Origin: Rhodospirillales bacterium
GTDB taxonomy: Bacteria; Pseudomonadota; Alphaproteobacteria; TMED109
Assembly (NCBI GenBank): GCA_009839325.1
Contig: VXPW01000052.1
Span: 2,756 to 66,755 of the forward strand
Length of the DNA stretch: 64,000 nt
Direction: 5' to 3'
Part shown: one piece after another, positions 36,530 to 46,400 of the stretch
Position numbering within the stretch: position 1 is the first letter of the stretch
Layout: the number at the start of each line of letters is the position of its first letter
The notes under the pieces: generated by a model
Told to the model about the DNA's origin: nothing
The model's input: only the letters and a program-made list of their open reading frames with translations
Databases searched by the model: none
Translations under genes and position numbers: made by a program

Positions 36530-37039
36530 TCAGACCTCGCTGCGGGGTTGCTCGCCTCCGAGGAGCGCGGGCGAACGAAAGCTTCCGATGACCGTCGCCA
36601 GCGCTTGGAGGACGATCAGCACCAATCCGGCGACGACCGGCCCCTGCAGCAGCCACATCGGCAGTTCCAAAGTGGTGTCCGTGGTCTGCCCGATGTCGAT
36701 CGAGAACTGCATCAGTCCGAGTCCGTACCAAGCCGAGATCCCGGCCACGGCCCCGATCACCAGCAGTACGACGCGCGACAGCCAAGTCTGTACCCCTGGC
36801 GGAAGATGGGCCGTCAGGACGGTGATGCGGATGTGCTCGCGGCGCCCGACGAGCCACGCCGCCGCCAGGAAGACTCCGTAGATCTGCAGCACCCGCGCGG
36901 TTTCCTCGACCCAGCTGGTTGGCGCCAGGAAGGCATGCCGCATGGCCACTTCGTAGAACACGATGAACCCGATCATCGCGAACAGGGCCGCGGCGACCCA
37001 CGCCGCGACTTGGGTCATGCGATTGATCAGGTGGAGCAC
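36530..37039 (-). CDS. dctQ: TRAP transporter small permease (DctQ)
   Basis: A 169-residue protein with four hydrophobic helices and the DctQ-typical WVEETARVLQIYGVFLAAAWLVGRREHIRI segment (conserved Glu and Arg/His pair). It scaffolds DctM in the membrane. GTG start, 14 bp after the dctP stop; coupled to dctM. Confidence 0.93.
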   Translation of the reverse strand: MLHLINRMTQVAAWVAAALFAMIGFIVFYEVAMRHAFLAPTSWVEETARVLQIYGVFLAAAWLVGRREHIRITVLTAHLPPGVQTWLSRVVLLVIGAVAGISAWYGLGLMQFSIDIGQTTDTTLELPMWLLQGPVVAGLVLIVLQALATVIGSFRSPALLGGEQPRSEV

Positions 37040-37053
37040 GCGTGGAGGTGCCT

Positions 37054-38073
37054 TCAGGGCGTGCTGGCGGCGCGTAGCGCCTCGGCGGCAGCAAGCAGCT
37101 GCTCACCGAGAGGCCCAGCGGCCGTTCTGTAGAGCTCCTTGAGGCCGCGGGTGGCGTCCTGCCAAGCCGCGAGATCGGTTGCGCTAAGGCGATGGATGCT
37201 CATCCCGTTGGCCTCGGCCAACGAGTACGCTTCGGCCTCGATCTCGGCCAGCGCGTCGCGCATCTCTATTTCCACCGTCCGCGCGGCCCGGCTGATGAGG
37301 GCCTGGAAGGCGGGATCCAGTCGCTGCCAGACCCGATCGTTGATCAGCACGATGAACTCGATGTTGCTGTGATTCGTCACGGTCAGGTGATTCATGACCT
37401 GATACAGCTTCCGCTCGCTGACGCTTTGCATGCCCGTCATGCCGCCGTCGACGGTGCCGCGTTCGTAGGCGAGATACTGCCGGGATCCGCCGATGTTCGT
37501 CGCCGCGCCGCCGACGTGGTTCACGAACTGCTCGAGCGCCTTGCCAAACGTGCGTACCTTGAGGCCCTTGAGGTCCTCGGGTCGCCGGACGACTGTGTCG
37601 CGCGTCATCAGGACCGACAGTCCGTAGGGCTGCCACCACAGCGGCCGGGCGCCCTTCGAAGTCATCGCGGCGTCAAGCGGACCGCGGACGGGAGAATCCG
37701 GCTCGGTGGCCGCCCGAACGAGTTCCGGCGTGTCCAGCAGGAACGGCACGTTGAAGATATCGACGGCCGGGATCGTGCCGGCAAACCGGGCGAGCGACGA
37801 CGAGCCCATCTCGATCTGGCCCGAGGCGACGGCTCCCGGGACCTCCTTATCGGTGAAGAGCTGGGCCGCCGGGTAAATCTCCACCACCAGCTCACCGTCC
37901 GATTCTGCCTCGACGAGATCCTTGAAACGCACGAGGTTCTGACCGAGCGGCGTGGTCAGCGGAAGCTGGGTGGTGATCCGCAGCTTGGTCTCGCCTATGG
38001 CTGGCCCGTGAGCGAAACCTACGGCCAGGAAGGCCGTCGCGGCCAGTGACAGCCAGCGGGCCGGCCAGGTCAT
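37054..38073 (-). CDS. dctP: TRAP transporter substrate-binding protein (DctP)
   Basis: A 339-residue periplasmic binding protein with a signal peptide (ARWLSLAATAFLAVGFAHG). The central LKGLKVRTFGKALEQFVNHVGGAATNI holds the arginine expected to bind a substrate carboxylate, and GTVDGGMTGMQSV follows. The ligand is an organic acid of unknown identity. The ATG overlaps the TGA of the upstream lyase gene (ATGA), which makes the lyase's substrate, or a relative of it, the best guess for the transported compound. Confidence 0.93.
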   Translation of the reverse strand: MTWPARWLSLAATAFLAVGFAHGPAIGETKLRITTQLPLTTPLGQNLVRFKDLVEAESDGELVVEIYPAAQLFTDKEVPGAVASGQIEMGSSSLARFAGTIPAVDIFNVPFLLDTPELVRAATEPDSPVRGPLDAAMTSKGARPLWWQPYGLSVLMTRDTVVRRPEDLKGLKVRTFGKALEQFVNHVGGAATNIGGSRQYLAYERGTVDGGMTGMQSVSERKLYQVMNHLTVTNHSNIEFIVLINDRVWQRLDPAFQALISRAARTVEIEMRDALAEIEAEAYSLAEANGMSIHRLSATDLAAWQDATRGLKELYRTAAGPLGEQLLAAAEALRAASTP

Positions 38074-38939
38074 GACGCCGCTCCCGTTTCCTGGCGTTCC
38101 GCGTAGCGCATGTAGGCCTCGAGGCCGGCGGTCTCGCACATATCGTCAAACCCTCCTTGCAGGTGGTCCGGCGCCTTGCCCTGTGCGCGCAGGTCGCCAA
38201 GGGTCGCCCGCATGGCACGCGTGGCTGTGATGAGCAGGCTCAGCGGGTAGATCGCCAGCTGGTATCCGATGCCGGCCAGGGTGTCGGCATCGAGGTAGGG
38301 GGTCTTGCCGCCCTCGACGATGTTGGCCAGCAGCGGCACGCCGGTGACGCGCCGGCAGATGGTGTGCATCTCGTCCCGGTCGATGGGAGCCTCGATGAAC
38401 ACGACGTCGGCGCCTGCATCGCGAAAGCTCAGCCCCCGGTCGATGGCTTCGTCCAGTCCATGCGTGGAGCGGGAGTCCGTGCGGGCAATAACGAGAACCG
38501 CGTCGCCGGCAGTGTCCTTGGCGGTCTTGATCTTGGCGGCCATCTCTGCGGCGGCGATGACCTGCTTCCCCGCCAAGTGCCCGCAACGCTTGGGAAAATC
38601 CTGGTCCTCCAGCTGGATCGCGGCCACGCCGGCTCGGCGATAAGCGGCCACCGTGTGGCGAACGTTGAGGACGTTTCCGTACCCGGTATCGCCGTCGGCG
38701 ACGATCGGGATCCCTGCGGCATCGGCCATGCGGGCAGCGTTATCCGCCATCTGTGTCGCCGTCATGAGGCCGATGTCCGGGGCGCCGAGAAACGCCCCGG
38801 AAACGCCGAAGCCCGTCATGTAGCAGGCACCGAAGCCGGCCTGTGCCACAAGTCGTGCCGTCCAGGCGTCATAGGCCCCTGGGATCAGGGTGCATCCCGG
38901 TGCGGCGATCAGCGTGGAGAGCTGTTGGGCGGGGGTCAT
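38070..38939 (-). CDS. Isocitrate lyase/PEP mutase-family lyase
   Basis: A 289-residue TIM-barrel enzyme with IPGAYDAWTARL near the N-terminus, the Mg-site ADGDTGYGN, IQLEDQDFPKRCGHLAGK (the KRCGH catalytic loop; Cys present as in lyases rather than PEP mutases) and VFIEAP. Members cleave 2-methylisocitrate, 2,3-dimethylmalate, oxaloacetate or similar 2-hydroxy-acids. The KRCGH cysteine argues for C-C lyase rather than phosphonate chemistry. First gene of a minus-strand operon with the TRAP transporter. ATG 38939 chosen; an ATG at 38984 would add 15 residues. Confidence 0.88.
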   Translation of the reverse strand: MTPAQQLSTLIAAPGCTLIPGAYDAWTARLVAQAGFGACYMTGFGVSGAFLGAPDIGLMTATQMADNAARMADAAGIPIVADGDTGYGNVLNVRHTVAAYRRAGVAAIQLEDQDFPKRCGHLAGKQVIAAAEMAAKIKTAKDTAGDAVLVIARTDSRSTHGLDEAIDRGLSFRDAGADVVFIEAPIDRDEMHTICRRVTGVPLLANIVEGGKTPYLDADTLAGIGYQLAIYPLSLLITATRAMRATLGDLRAQGKAPDHLQGGFDDMCETAGLEAYMRYAERQETGAAS

Positions 38940-39321
38940 TGGCAAGTCTCTGTCCGTCACCGCAGGGGAGCGTTCTCGATCCATTATGGCGATTGCTCGT
39001 GAACCGCCGCATGTGCATCCGGAAAAGTCGTCGAAACTGCCCCGCTCCTACCTGACGAGCACGATCCTTGATCTTGGAGAGGATGTACGACCGCTTGATC
39101 CCCATCCCTTGGCCTTGCTGACAGGATGCTCTCACGTAGGTGCGGCCGAAGGGCCTTTCGCGGAATCGAGTGGTTACATCAGGGAATCATCAGATCCATC
39201 GCCTTGCTGGAAACCTGCCTTAAGAGCCACTGGCCCAGCGTTACGATGCAGCTCGACTGTCGAGACTCCGCTGAATCGGCGATGCAGTCGTCCCCGAAGG
39301 TCTGAGAAACGAGGCTTGGCC
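38940..39321. other. Divergent region between the lyase/TRAP operon and the deoxyribosyltransferase-like gene
   Basis: 382 bp without a recognised gene. It must hold the promoter of the TRAP operon; I do not see a clear LacI-type palindrome or consensus boxes. A frame continuing upstream of the next gene is not conserved-looking. Confidence 0.45.
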
Positions 39322-39795
39322 ATGATCATGGCATCAAGGAAAACACTGTACTTGGCGAACCCGTACGGATTCTCCGCGCAACAACGGGAGGGTCCGCTTC
39401 AGCTCCTCGTGGCCGCCTTGGAGGCGGCTGGTGCCGAAGTCTGGGAACCCTTCGCCCGAAACAACGTGATCGACCGCACAGTCCCCGGCTGGGCGCACCG
39501 CATCGGACAAGCTGACCTCCGGGACGTGCGCGAGGCGGACGGCATGTTCGCAGTGGTCAATGGGTGTCCGCCGGATGAGGGCGTCATGGTCGAGTTGGGG
39601 ATGGCCGTGGCCTGGGAGAAGCCGATATTCCTGTTCCGTGATGACTTCCGACGATGTACGGACAGCGAAACCTATCCGCTGAACCTCATGGTGTTTACCG
39701 GCCTGCCGGAGAACGGTTGGGAAGCCCACTGGTACAGTGATGTCGAGGAGGTCGGGGATCCAAACAGGGCTCTGGCGCGATGGCTGCGCGGATAG
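39322..39795 (+). CDS. Nucleoside 2-deoxyribosyltransferase-like protein
   Basis: A 157-residue Rossmann-like protein of the PF05014 family. YLANPYGFS (about 10-18), EVWEPFARNN, DLRDVREADGMFAVVNGCPPDEGVMVELGMA with the catalytic-type Glu in VELG, and IFLFRDDFRR follow the family order. These enzymes exchange or hydrolyse the N-glycosidic bond of (deoxy)nucleosides or nucleotides, and some members act in signalling or defence. GAGG sits 9 bp before ATG 39322; ATG 39328 is also possible. It stands alone between two >350-bp gaps. Confidence 0.75.
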   Translation: MIMASRKTLYLANPYGFSAQQREGPLQLLVAALEAAGAEVWEPFARNNVIDRTVPGWAHRIGQADLRDVREADGMFAVVNGCPPDEGVMVELGMAVAWEKPIFLFRDDFRRCTDSETYPLNLMVFTGLPENGWEAHWYSDVEEVGDPNRALARWLRG

Positions 39796-40157
39796 GGGCA
39801 GGCGGAGAGGCCGCTCGAGAACCTGCTGCGTGTGTCGCGCAGTGGCGCGTCGATCCCCAAGTCCGTGGGCCCGCGGCGCGTCTCCGGCTCCAGCAGTTCA
39901 ACCACGGTCGAGCTAGCCGATGGCGGATGCGGCAACCGGTGCTGGGGTCGAGGTTACCGTCATTGGCAGCCCGCTTCGGCCGATTCCCGCGGGACAAAGG
40001 GCGCCGTGTTGATTCCGGAATGGCCCGTGTCGCGGCTATGATCGGCAGACGGCGTAGCGCCGGTCCCGCCGTCCAGCAAAGCAGAAGGGGGTGGGCCAGC
40101 GCTCCTACAAGAACCCGCTGCTGTCAGCCCTGCAATGCAACTTCCAGTTTGTCCTAA
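39796..40157. other. Intergenic region upstream of proS
   Basis: 362 bp with no gene recognised and no tRNA-like fold seen. A TATGAT at 40042-40047 or nearby could serve as -10 box for proS, but there is no good -35 partner. No clear ribosome binding site precedes the proS ATG. Confidence 0.4.
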
Positions 40158-41495
40158 ATGAGATCCCCGGCCATGTTGCGAACTCGATTTCCAGTTCCTA
40201 CCCAGAAAGACGACCCGGCGGAGGCGCAGATCGTGTCGCACCGGCTGATGCTGCGTGCCGGGCTGGTGCGGCAGGCGAGCGCTGGGATCTACAGTTGGCT
40301 GCCCATGGGTTTCCGGGTTCTCAAGAAGATCGAGGACATCGTCCGGGCTGAGCAGAACGCAGCGGGCGCCGTCGAGGTCTTGATGCCGACGATCCAGGCG
40401 GCGGACCTCTGGAAGGCATCCGGCCGTTACGAGGACTATGGCCTGGAGATGCTCCGGATTACCGATCGCCACGAACGGGAGATGCTGTACGGGCCGACGA
40501 ACGAAGAGCAGATCTGCGAGATCGCTGCAGAATTCCTCAAGAGTTACAGGGATCTCCCGAAGAATCTGTACCACATCCAATGGAAGTTCCGGGACGAGCT
40601 GCGACCCCGTTTCGGGGTCATGCGTGGCCGGGAATTCCTGATGAAGGACAACTACTCGTTCGACGTGGACGCGGCCGCGTCGCGCTTGTCGTACCACCGC
40701 ATGTTCCTGGCCTACCTCCGCACCTTTCAGGCGTTGGGCCTGACCTCGATACCCGTCCGTGCAGAGTCCGGCCCGATCGGCGGCGACATGAGTCACGAGT
40801 TCGTGATCCTGGCCGACACCGGGGAAAGCGGCGTGTTTTGCGACCGCGGCATTCTGGATCACCCAGTTCCAGGTCCCGTGTATGACGATCCCAAGGAACT
40901 GCAGCGGATCGTCGACCAGTGGACTGGACCCTATGCCGCCACCGACGATATGCACGAGCCCGAGCGGTTCGAACAGGAGGTTCCCGAGGAGCGGCGGGTC
41001 GAGGCGCGCGGGATCGAGGTCGGCCACGTGTTTTATTTCGGGACCAAGTACTCGGAAAAGCTCGGCGTTTTGGTCGACCTGCCTGACGGTTCGCGCGTCC
41101 CGGTGGAGATGGGCTCGTACGGAATCGGGGTATCCCGCCTAGTGGGCGCGATCATCGAGGCGTTCCACGATGATCGCGGGATCCTGTGGCCGGCCTCGGT
41201 CGCGCCGTTCCAGGTCGGTCTGGCCAATCTCCGGCAGAACGACCGGGCCTGCGCGGAGTGCGCGTCCGCGATGTACGACTCGCTGACGGGCGCCGGCGTC
41301 GAGGTTCTCTACGACGACCGCGACGAACGGGCCGGCACGAAGCTCGCCGATCTCGACCTGATTGGCTTCCCCTGGCAGGTGGTGGTGGGCCCGCGCGGCG
41401 TCGCGCAGGGTGTCGTCGAGCTTCGCGCGCGCGCGACGGGCGAGAGCGCGGAGGTCTCGCCCGAAGACGCCCTCCAGCGCATCCAGGGCGCGTGA
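40158..41495 (+). CDS. proS: Prolyl-tRNA synthetase (short, alphaproteobacterial type)
   Basis: Class II synthetase of 445 residues without the large editing insertion, the ProRS form typical of Alphaproteobacteria. Motif 1 lies around [20 protein letters not shown], motif 2 is [24 protein letters not shown] and motif 3 is [13 protein letters not shown]. The C-terminal anticodon-binding domain ends near residue 440. It heads the proS-lolC-lolD-dnaE run, whose members overlap by 4-8 bp. ATG 40158 and 40173 are both possible starts. Confidence 0.96.
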   Translation: MRSPAMLRTRFPVPTQKDDPAEAQIVSHRLMLRAGLVRQASAGIYSWLPMGFRVLKKIEDIVRAEQNAAGAVEVLMPTIQAADLWKASGRYEDYGLEMLRITDRHEREMLYGPTNEEQICEIAAEFLKSYRDLPKNLYHIQWKFRDELRPRFGVMRGREFLMKDNYSFDVDAAASRLSYHRMFLAYLRTFQALGLTSIPVRAESGPIGGDMSHEFVILADTGESGVFCDRGILDHPVPGPVYDDPKELQRIVDQWTGPYAATDDMHEPERFEQEVPEERRVEARGIEVGHVFYFGTKYSEKLGVLVDLPDGSRVPVEMGSYGIGVSRLVGAIIEAFHDDRGILWPASVAPFQVGLANLRQNDRACAECASAMYDSLTGAGVEVLYDDRDERAGTKLADLDLIGFPWQVVVGPRGVAQGVVELRARATGESAEVSPEDALQRIQGA

Positions 41496-42742
41496 ACCTC
41501 GGACTTGAACTGTGGATTGCCCGCCGCTATCTGCGGGCACGCCGGGTTGAAGGGTTCATCTCCGTCGTCGCCGGGTTCTCGCTGATCGGCATCGCGCTGG
41601 GCGTGGCCACGCTGATCATCGTGATGTCGGTGATGAACGGCTTCCACACGCAGCTGGTGGACCGGATCGTCGGGGTGAACGGCCACGTGGTCCTGCATCC
41701 GCCCCCTGGCGCCGACACGCTCTCGGACGTGGCGGGACTGGAACGCGAGCTGCGCGATCTCCCGAACGTGCTGGACGTCTTCTCAGAGACCGAGGGCCAA
41801 GCGCTGGCCACCGCGACCGGGAACGCCACCGGAACCCTGGTCCGCGGCATCCGTCCCGACGATCTTCGCCGGCGGACGCTCGTGGCCGGCGCCATCACGG
41901 GCGGCTCGCTGGACACCTTTGCGACGGAGGGCGGCGCCGTCATCGGCGCTCGTTTGGCCCGGCAGCTGGGGGTCGGGGCCGGCGACGCCCTGACGCTGCT
42001 GCACCCGGACGGCGACGTCACCGTCGTCGGCACAATTCCGCGGGTCCGGACGTACACCATCGCCGCCCTCTTCGAGATCGGCATGTACGAATACGACTCC
42101 GGTCTCGTCTACCTCCCGCTGAACGATGCCCTGATCTTCTTCCGGGCGGGGGCGGAAGCGACCAAGATCCAGGTCGTGCTCGACGATCCGGACTCGGCCG
42201 AGCAGGTGAGCACGGGGCTTGCGGAGACGTTTGCCGGCCGGGCGCGCACCTCGGCGTGGCCGAGCCTCAACCGGCAGTTCTTCAACGCCCTCAAGGTGGA
42301 ACGGAACGTGATGTTCCTGATCCTCACCCTGATCATCCTGGTGGCCGCGTTCAACGTCGTCTCCAGCATGATCATGTTGGTACGCGACAAGGAAAAGGGC
42401 ATCGCCATCATGCGCACCATGGGGGCCACGCGGCCCGCGGTGCTGCGGATCTTTGTATTCACCGGGGGCTCGGTCGGGGTCGTCGGGACCCTCCTTGGGT
42501 TCGTGCTGGGCCTCGCCTTCGCCACCAACGTGGAGGCCATGCGCCGGTTTCTCGAGAGCATCGCAGGCGTCGACCTGTTTGCCGCCGAGATCTACTTCCT
42601 CTCGCAACTGCCCGCCGAAGTGCAGCCCCTGCAGGTGATCGGCGTCCTGGCGTTCGCGCTGGCGCTGGCGCTCCTGGCCACGATCTATCCGGCTTGGCGG
42701 GCCTCGCGGATCGACCCGGCGGAGGTGCTGCGGTATGGCTGA
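41492..42742 (+). CDS. lolC: Lipoprotein-releasing ABC transporter permease LolC/E
   Basis: A 416-residue membrane protein with an N-terminal helix ([30 protein letters not shown]), a periplasmic MacB-like core and three C-terminal helices (FtsX domain) including [15 protein letters not shown]. With LolD it extracts outer-membrane lipoproteins from the inner membrane for LolA. GTG start overlaps the proS stop (GTGA); overlaps lolD by 8 bp. Only one permease gene is present, as in Alphaproteobacteria with a LolF-like homodimer. Confidence 0.93.
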   Translation: MNLGLELWIARRYLRARRVEGFISVVAGFSLIGIALGVATLIIVMSVMNGFHTQLVDRIVGVNGHVVLHPPPGADTLSDVAGLERELRDLPNVLDVFSETEGQALATATGNATGTLVRGIRPDDLRRRTLVAGAITGGSLDTFATEGGAVIGARLARQLGVGAGDALTLLHPDGDVTVVGTIPRVRTYTIAALFEIGMYEYDSGLVYLPLNDALIFFRAGAEATKIQVVLDDPDSAEQVSTGLAETFAGRARTSAWPSLNRQFFNALKVERNVMFLILTLIILVAAFNVVSSMIMLVRDKEKGIAIMRTMGATRPAVLRIFVFTGGSVGVVGTLLGFVLGLAFATNVEAMRRFLESIAGVDLFAAEIYFLSQLPAEVQPLQVIGVLAFALALALLATIYPAWRASRIDPAEVLRYG

Positions 42743-43478
42743 GCCGGTGCTGAGGCTCAGTCGGGTGTCGCATTCGTATTGGCAGGGACGCGCCGAGGTT
42801 CCGGTGCTCGCCGACGTGGACCTCGTTCTGGAAGCCGGGGAAACCGTGGCGCTGGTCGGCCCGAGCGGCGCCGGCAAGTCGACGCTCCTTCACATCGCCG
42901 GACTGCTGGAGACCCCGAGCGCCGGGGAAGTGGCGCTCGCGGGACAGGTCGTGCGGGCCGGGCGCGACGGCACGCGGACGCGCCTGCGCCGGACCCACCT
43001 CGGCTTCGTGTACCAGAATCATCACCTGATGCCCGAGTTCTCGGCGCTCGAGAACATCATGGTGCCGCTGCGGCTGGCCGGGCACGACCCGCGGGCGGCG
43101 CGGGGCCGTGCGGCCGAGCTGCTCGATCGCGTGGGGCTTGCCGCGCGCGGTTCCCACCGCCCGGCAGCACTGTCCGGGGGCGAACAGCAGCGGGTGGCCA
43201 TCGCCCGTGCGATTGCCAACCGGCCGAAGCTCCTGCTCGCGGACGAGCCGACCGGCAACCTCGATACCGGGACCGCGGCAGACGTCACCGACATGCTGGT
43301 CGAGCTTGTCCGGGCCACCGGCCTGGCGGCACTGCTGGCGACCCACAATCCCGAAGTGGCGCGCCGGATGCACCGCGGCGTGCGCCTGGAATCGGGTCAC
43401 CTGCATCCATGGACGCCCCTGGGGTCGCTGGTCTCGCCGGCCGGGGGCGCGCCGGAACCGGTCGAGGGGCAGCCATGA
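42735..43478 (+). CDS. lolD: Lipoprotein-releasing ABC transporter ATPase
   Basis: A 247-residue ABC ATPase of the MacB/LolD class. Walker A GPSGAGKST (about 42-50), Q-loop in VYQNHHLMPEFSALEN, signature LSGGEQQR and Walker B LLLADEPTGNLD are all intact, followed by the H-loop in ATHN. Overlaps lolC by 8 bp and dnaE by 4 bp (ATGA). Powers lipoprotein release with the permease encoded upstream. Confidence 0.95.
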   Translation: MAEPVLRLSRVSHSYWQGRAEVPVLADVDLVLEAGETVALVGPSGAGKSTLLHIAGLLETPSAGEVALAGQVVRAGRDGTRTRLRRTHLGFVYQNHHLMPEFSALENIMVPLRLAGHDPRAARGRAAELLDRVGLAARGSHRPAALSGGEQQRVAIARAIANRPKLLLADEPTGNLDTGTAADVTDMLVELVRATGLAALLATHNPEVARRMHRGVRLESGHLHPWTPLGSLVSPAGGAPEPVEGQP

Positions 43479-46400
43479 GCGGTGCTCCGTTCATCCATCT
43501 CAGGGCCCGGTCCGCCTACTCGCTCGCCGAAGGGGCCATCCAGATCCCCGATCTCGTGAAACTCGCCGCCGGCGATGCGATGCCGGCGCTCGCCCTCACG
43601 GACCATTCCAACCTGTTCGGCGCCCTCGAGTTCGCGCTCGCGGCGAGCCGGGCCGGGATTCAGCCCATTCCCGGCGCCCTGGTCGAACTCGCCCCGGATG
43701 AAGACGGTCATCTCGCGGATTCGCTGCAATGGCCGCGTGCACCGATCCTGCTGCTTGCGGCCACCGAGACCGGGTGGCACGGCCTCAAGCGGCTGGTCTC
43801 ACAGATGTACCTGGAGGGAAGCAGTTCAGGGGCGCCGGTCGTGACTCTGGGGCACCTGGCCGACCACGCCGACGGCGTGATCGCCCTGACCGGTGCGGTG
43901 CCGGGACCCCTCGGACAGCTGCTGGCGGCCGGCAAGGCGGAATCCGCCGAAACTTTGCTTGAGCGCCTGCAGTCGGTGTTTGCGGATCGGCTGTACATGG
44001 AGCTGCATCGCCACGGCACGGACGCCGACGCGGCTCTGGAGCCCGAATTTCTGCGCCTTGCCCATGCGCGCGACATCCCGATCGTGGCCACCAACGACGT
44101 CTATTTTTCCGGCCCGGAGATGCACGCCGCGCACGAATGTCTGCTCTGCATCCGGGATTCGACGACCATCCTCGACGACCGGCGCGTCCAGCTCACGCCG
44201 AACCATTGCTTCCGGTCCCAAACGGCAATGGCAGAGCTGTTCGCGGATCTGCCCGAGGCCCTGGCCAATACGGCGGTCATTGCGCGGCGCTGCTCGCACG
44301 TGCTGACGGCGCGAACGCCGATCCTGCCCAGGGTCCCGGACACCGGCGGCCGGTCCGACGCGGAGGTGTTGGCGGAACGGGCGGAGCGGGGGCTCGAAGA
44401 ACGGCTCGACCGGCACGTGTTCACGGCGGGCATGACGGAAGGCGAGCGCCGGGAGCAGGGGGGGCGATACGCGGACCGGCTGCAGCGTGAGCTCGAGATC
44501 ATCCGCGAGACCGGCTACGACGGGTACTTCCTGATCGTGGGCGAGGTCATGAACTGGTCCCGGGAGCAGGCGATCCCGGTCGGGCCGGGCCGCGGCTCGG
44601 GCGCCGGCTCCGTGGTCGCATGGGCGCTCGGCATCACCGATGTGGATCCGCTTCGGTTCGGCCTGCTGTTCGAGCGCTTCCTCAATCCCGAGCGGGTCTC
44701 CATGCCCGACTTCGACCTGGATTTCTGCCAGCAGCGCCGCGAGGAAGTCATCGCCCACGTGCGGGAGCTGTACGGGGACGACCGGGTCGCCCAGATCATT
44801 ACTTTCGGTTCGCTCAAGGCGCGGGCGGTGGTTCGCGACGTGGGCCGGACCCTCGGGCTCTCGTACAGCAAGGTCGACGAGCTCGCCAAACAGGTGCCGG
44901 AGAACCCCGCCAATCCGATCAGCCTGAGCGAGGCGCTGCAGTCCGAGCCGGGACTGCAGGAGGCGCGGGCCACAGACGGCGACGTCGAGCGGCTGTTCGA
45001 GATCGCGCTCGCGCTGGAGGGTCTCAACCGCAACGTGTCGACGCACGCCGCGGGCCTCGTGATCGGCGACCGGCCGATCGAGGAACTGGTGCCGCTGTAC
45101 CGAGACCCCCGCTCGGAGATCGCCGCCACCCAGTACGACATGAAACGCGTCGAGCAGGCCGGGCTCGTGAAGTTCGACTTCCTCGGCCTGAAGACCCTGA
45201 CGTCGATGGACCTCGCCGTCCGCCTGCTCAGGGAGCGCGGCACCGAGCTCGACCTCGAGGCGCTGCCGCTCGACGACGGGGCGACCTACGCGCTGCTCAC
45301 GAGCGGCGAGACGGGCGGGATTTTCCAGCTAGAGAGCCCGATGATGCGGGAGGTGCTGCGGCGGCTGCAGCCCAACCGGATCGAGGACCTGGTGGCGATC
45401 CTGGCGCTGTACCGGCCGGGTCCCATGGACAACATTCCCAGTTTCATCGAGCGGCGGCGCGGGCGGGAAGCGATTGCCTATCCGCACGAGAAGCTGCGGG
45501 ACATCCTGGAAGAGACCTCCGGCATCTGGGTCTACCAGGAGCAGGTCATGGAGACCGCCCAGGTTCTTGCCGGCTTCTCCCTGGGCGAGGCCGACATCCT
45601 GCGGCGCGCCATGGGCAAGAAGATCAAGTCGGAAATGCAGGCGCTCGAGGCCGACTTCGTGGACCGTTCCGTGCGGAACCAGGTGCCCCGCGCGGTGGCG
45701 GTCGACATCTTTGCCGATCTCGAGAAGTTCGCCGGGTACGGCTTCAACAAGAGCCACGCGGTCGCCTACGCTCTGATCAGCTACCGCACGGCCTACCTCA
45801 AGGCACACCATCCGGCCGACTTCTTCGCCGCGATGATGACGATCGAATCCGGTAACCGCGACAAGCTCAACCTGTTCCACGACGAGATCACGCGCCGCGG
45901 GATCAGCCTGCTGCCGCCCGACATCAACCGGTCGCGGACCGAGTTCACGGTCGAGGCGATGAACGGGAATCAGCCGGCGGTGCGCTGCGGCCTGGGCACG
46001 CTCCGCGGGGTCGGCAATGCCGCCATGGACGTGGTCGTGAACGAGCGGGACCAGGCCGGTCCGTTTGCCGATCTTTGGGACCTGGCCCGCCGGTCCCGGA
46101 AGGCCGACCTCAACAAGGAGCACTTCGAGAACTTGGCCGAAGGAGGGGCGCTCGACGGGCTCCTCGCAGGCGTGGCGCAGGACCAGGCCCGCGCGGTGGC
46201 CCATGCCGCCGCCCAGATGGCGGCCCGTTGCGGACAGGAGGCGGCGACGGAGGAACGGCTGTCGCAGTCAAGCCTGTTCGGCGACGAGGCGTCGGCGCAG
46301 GAGTTGTGGGTGCTGCCCGAGGCCGAGGCCTGGGAGCGCTCCGAGATGCTTGCCCGCGAGTTTGCAGTGCTTGGCTTCTACGGTTCGGGCCACCCCCTGG

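Noticed and set aside
39796-40157. Possible tRNA or small RNA gene before proS
   Set aside because: No cloverleaf or conserved T-arm sequence could be found.
42779-43474. Long in-frame extension of dnaE upstream of ATG 43475
   Set aside because: It runs through lolD in another frame; the ATGA overlap with lolD and the conserved DnaE start support 43475.
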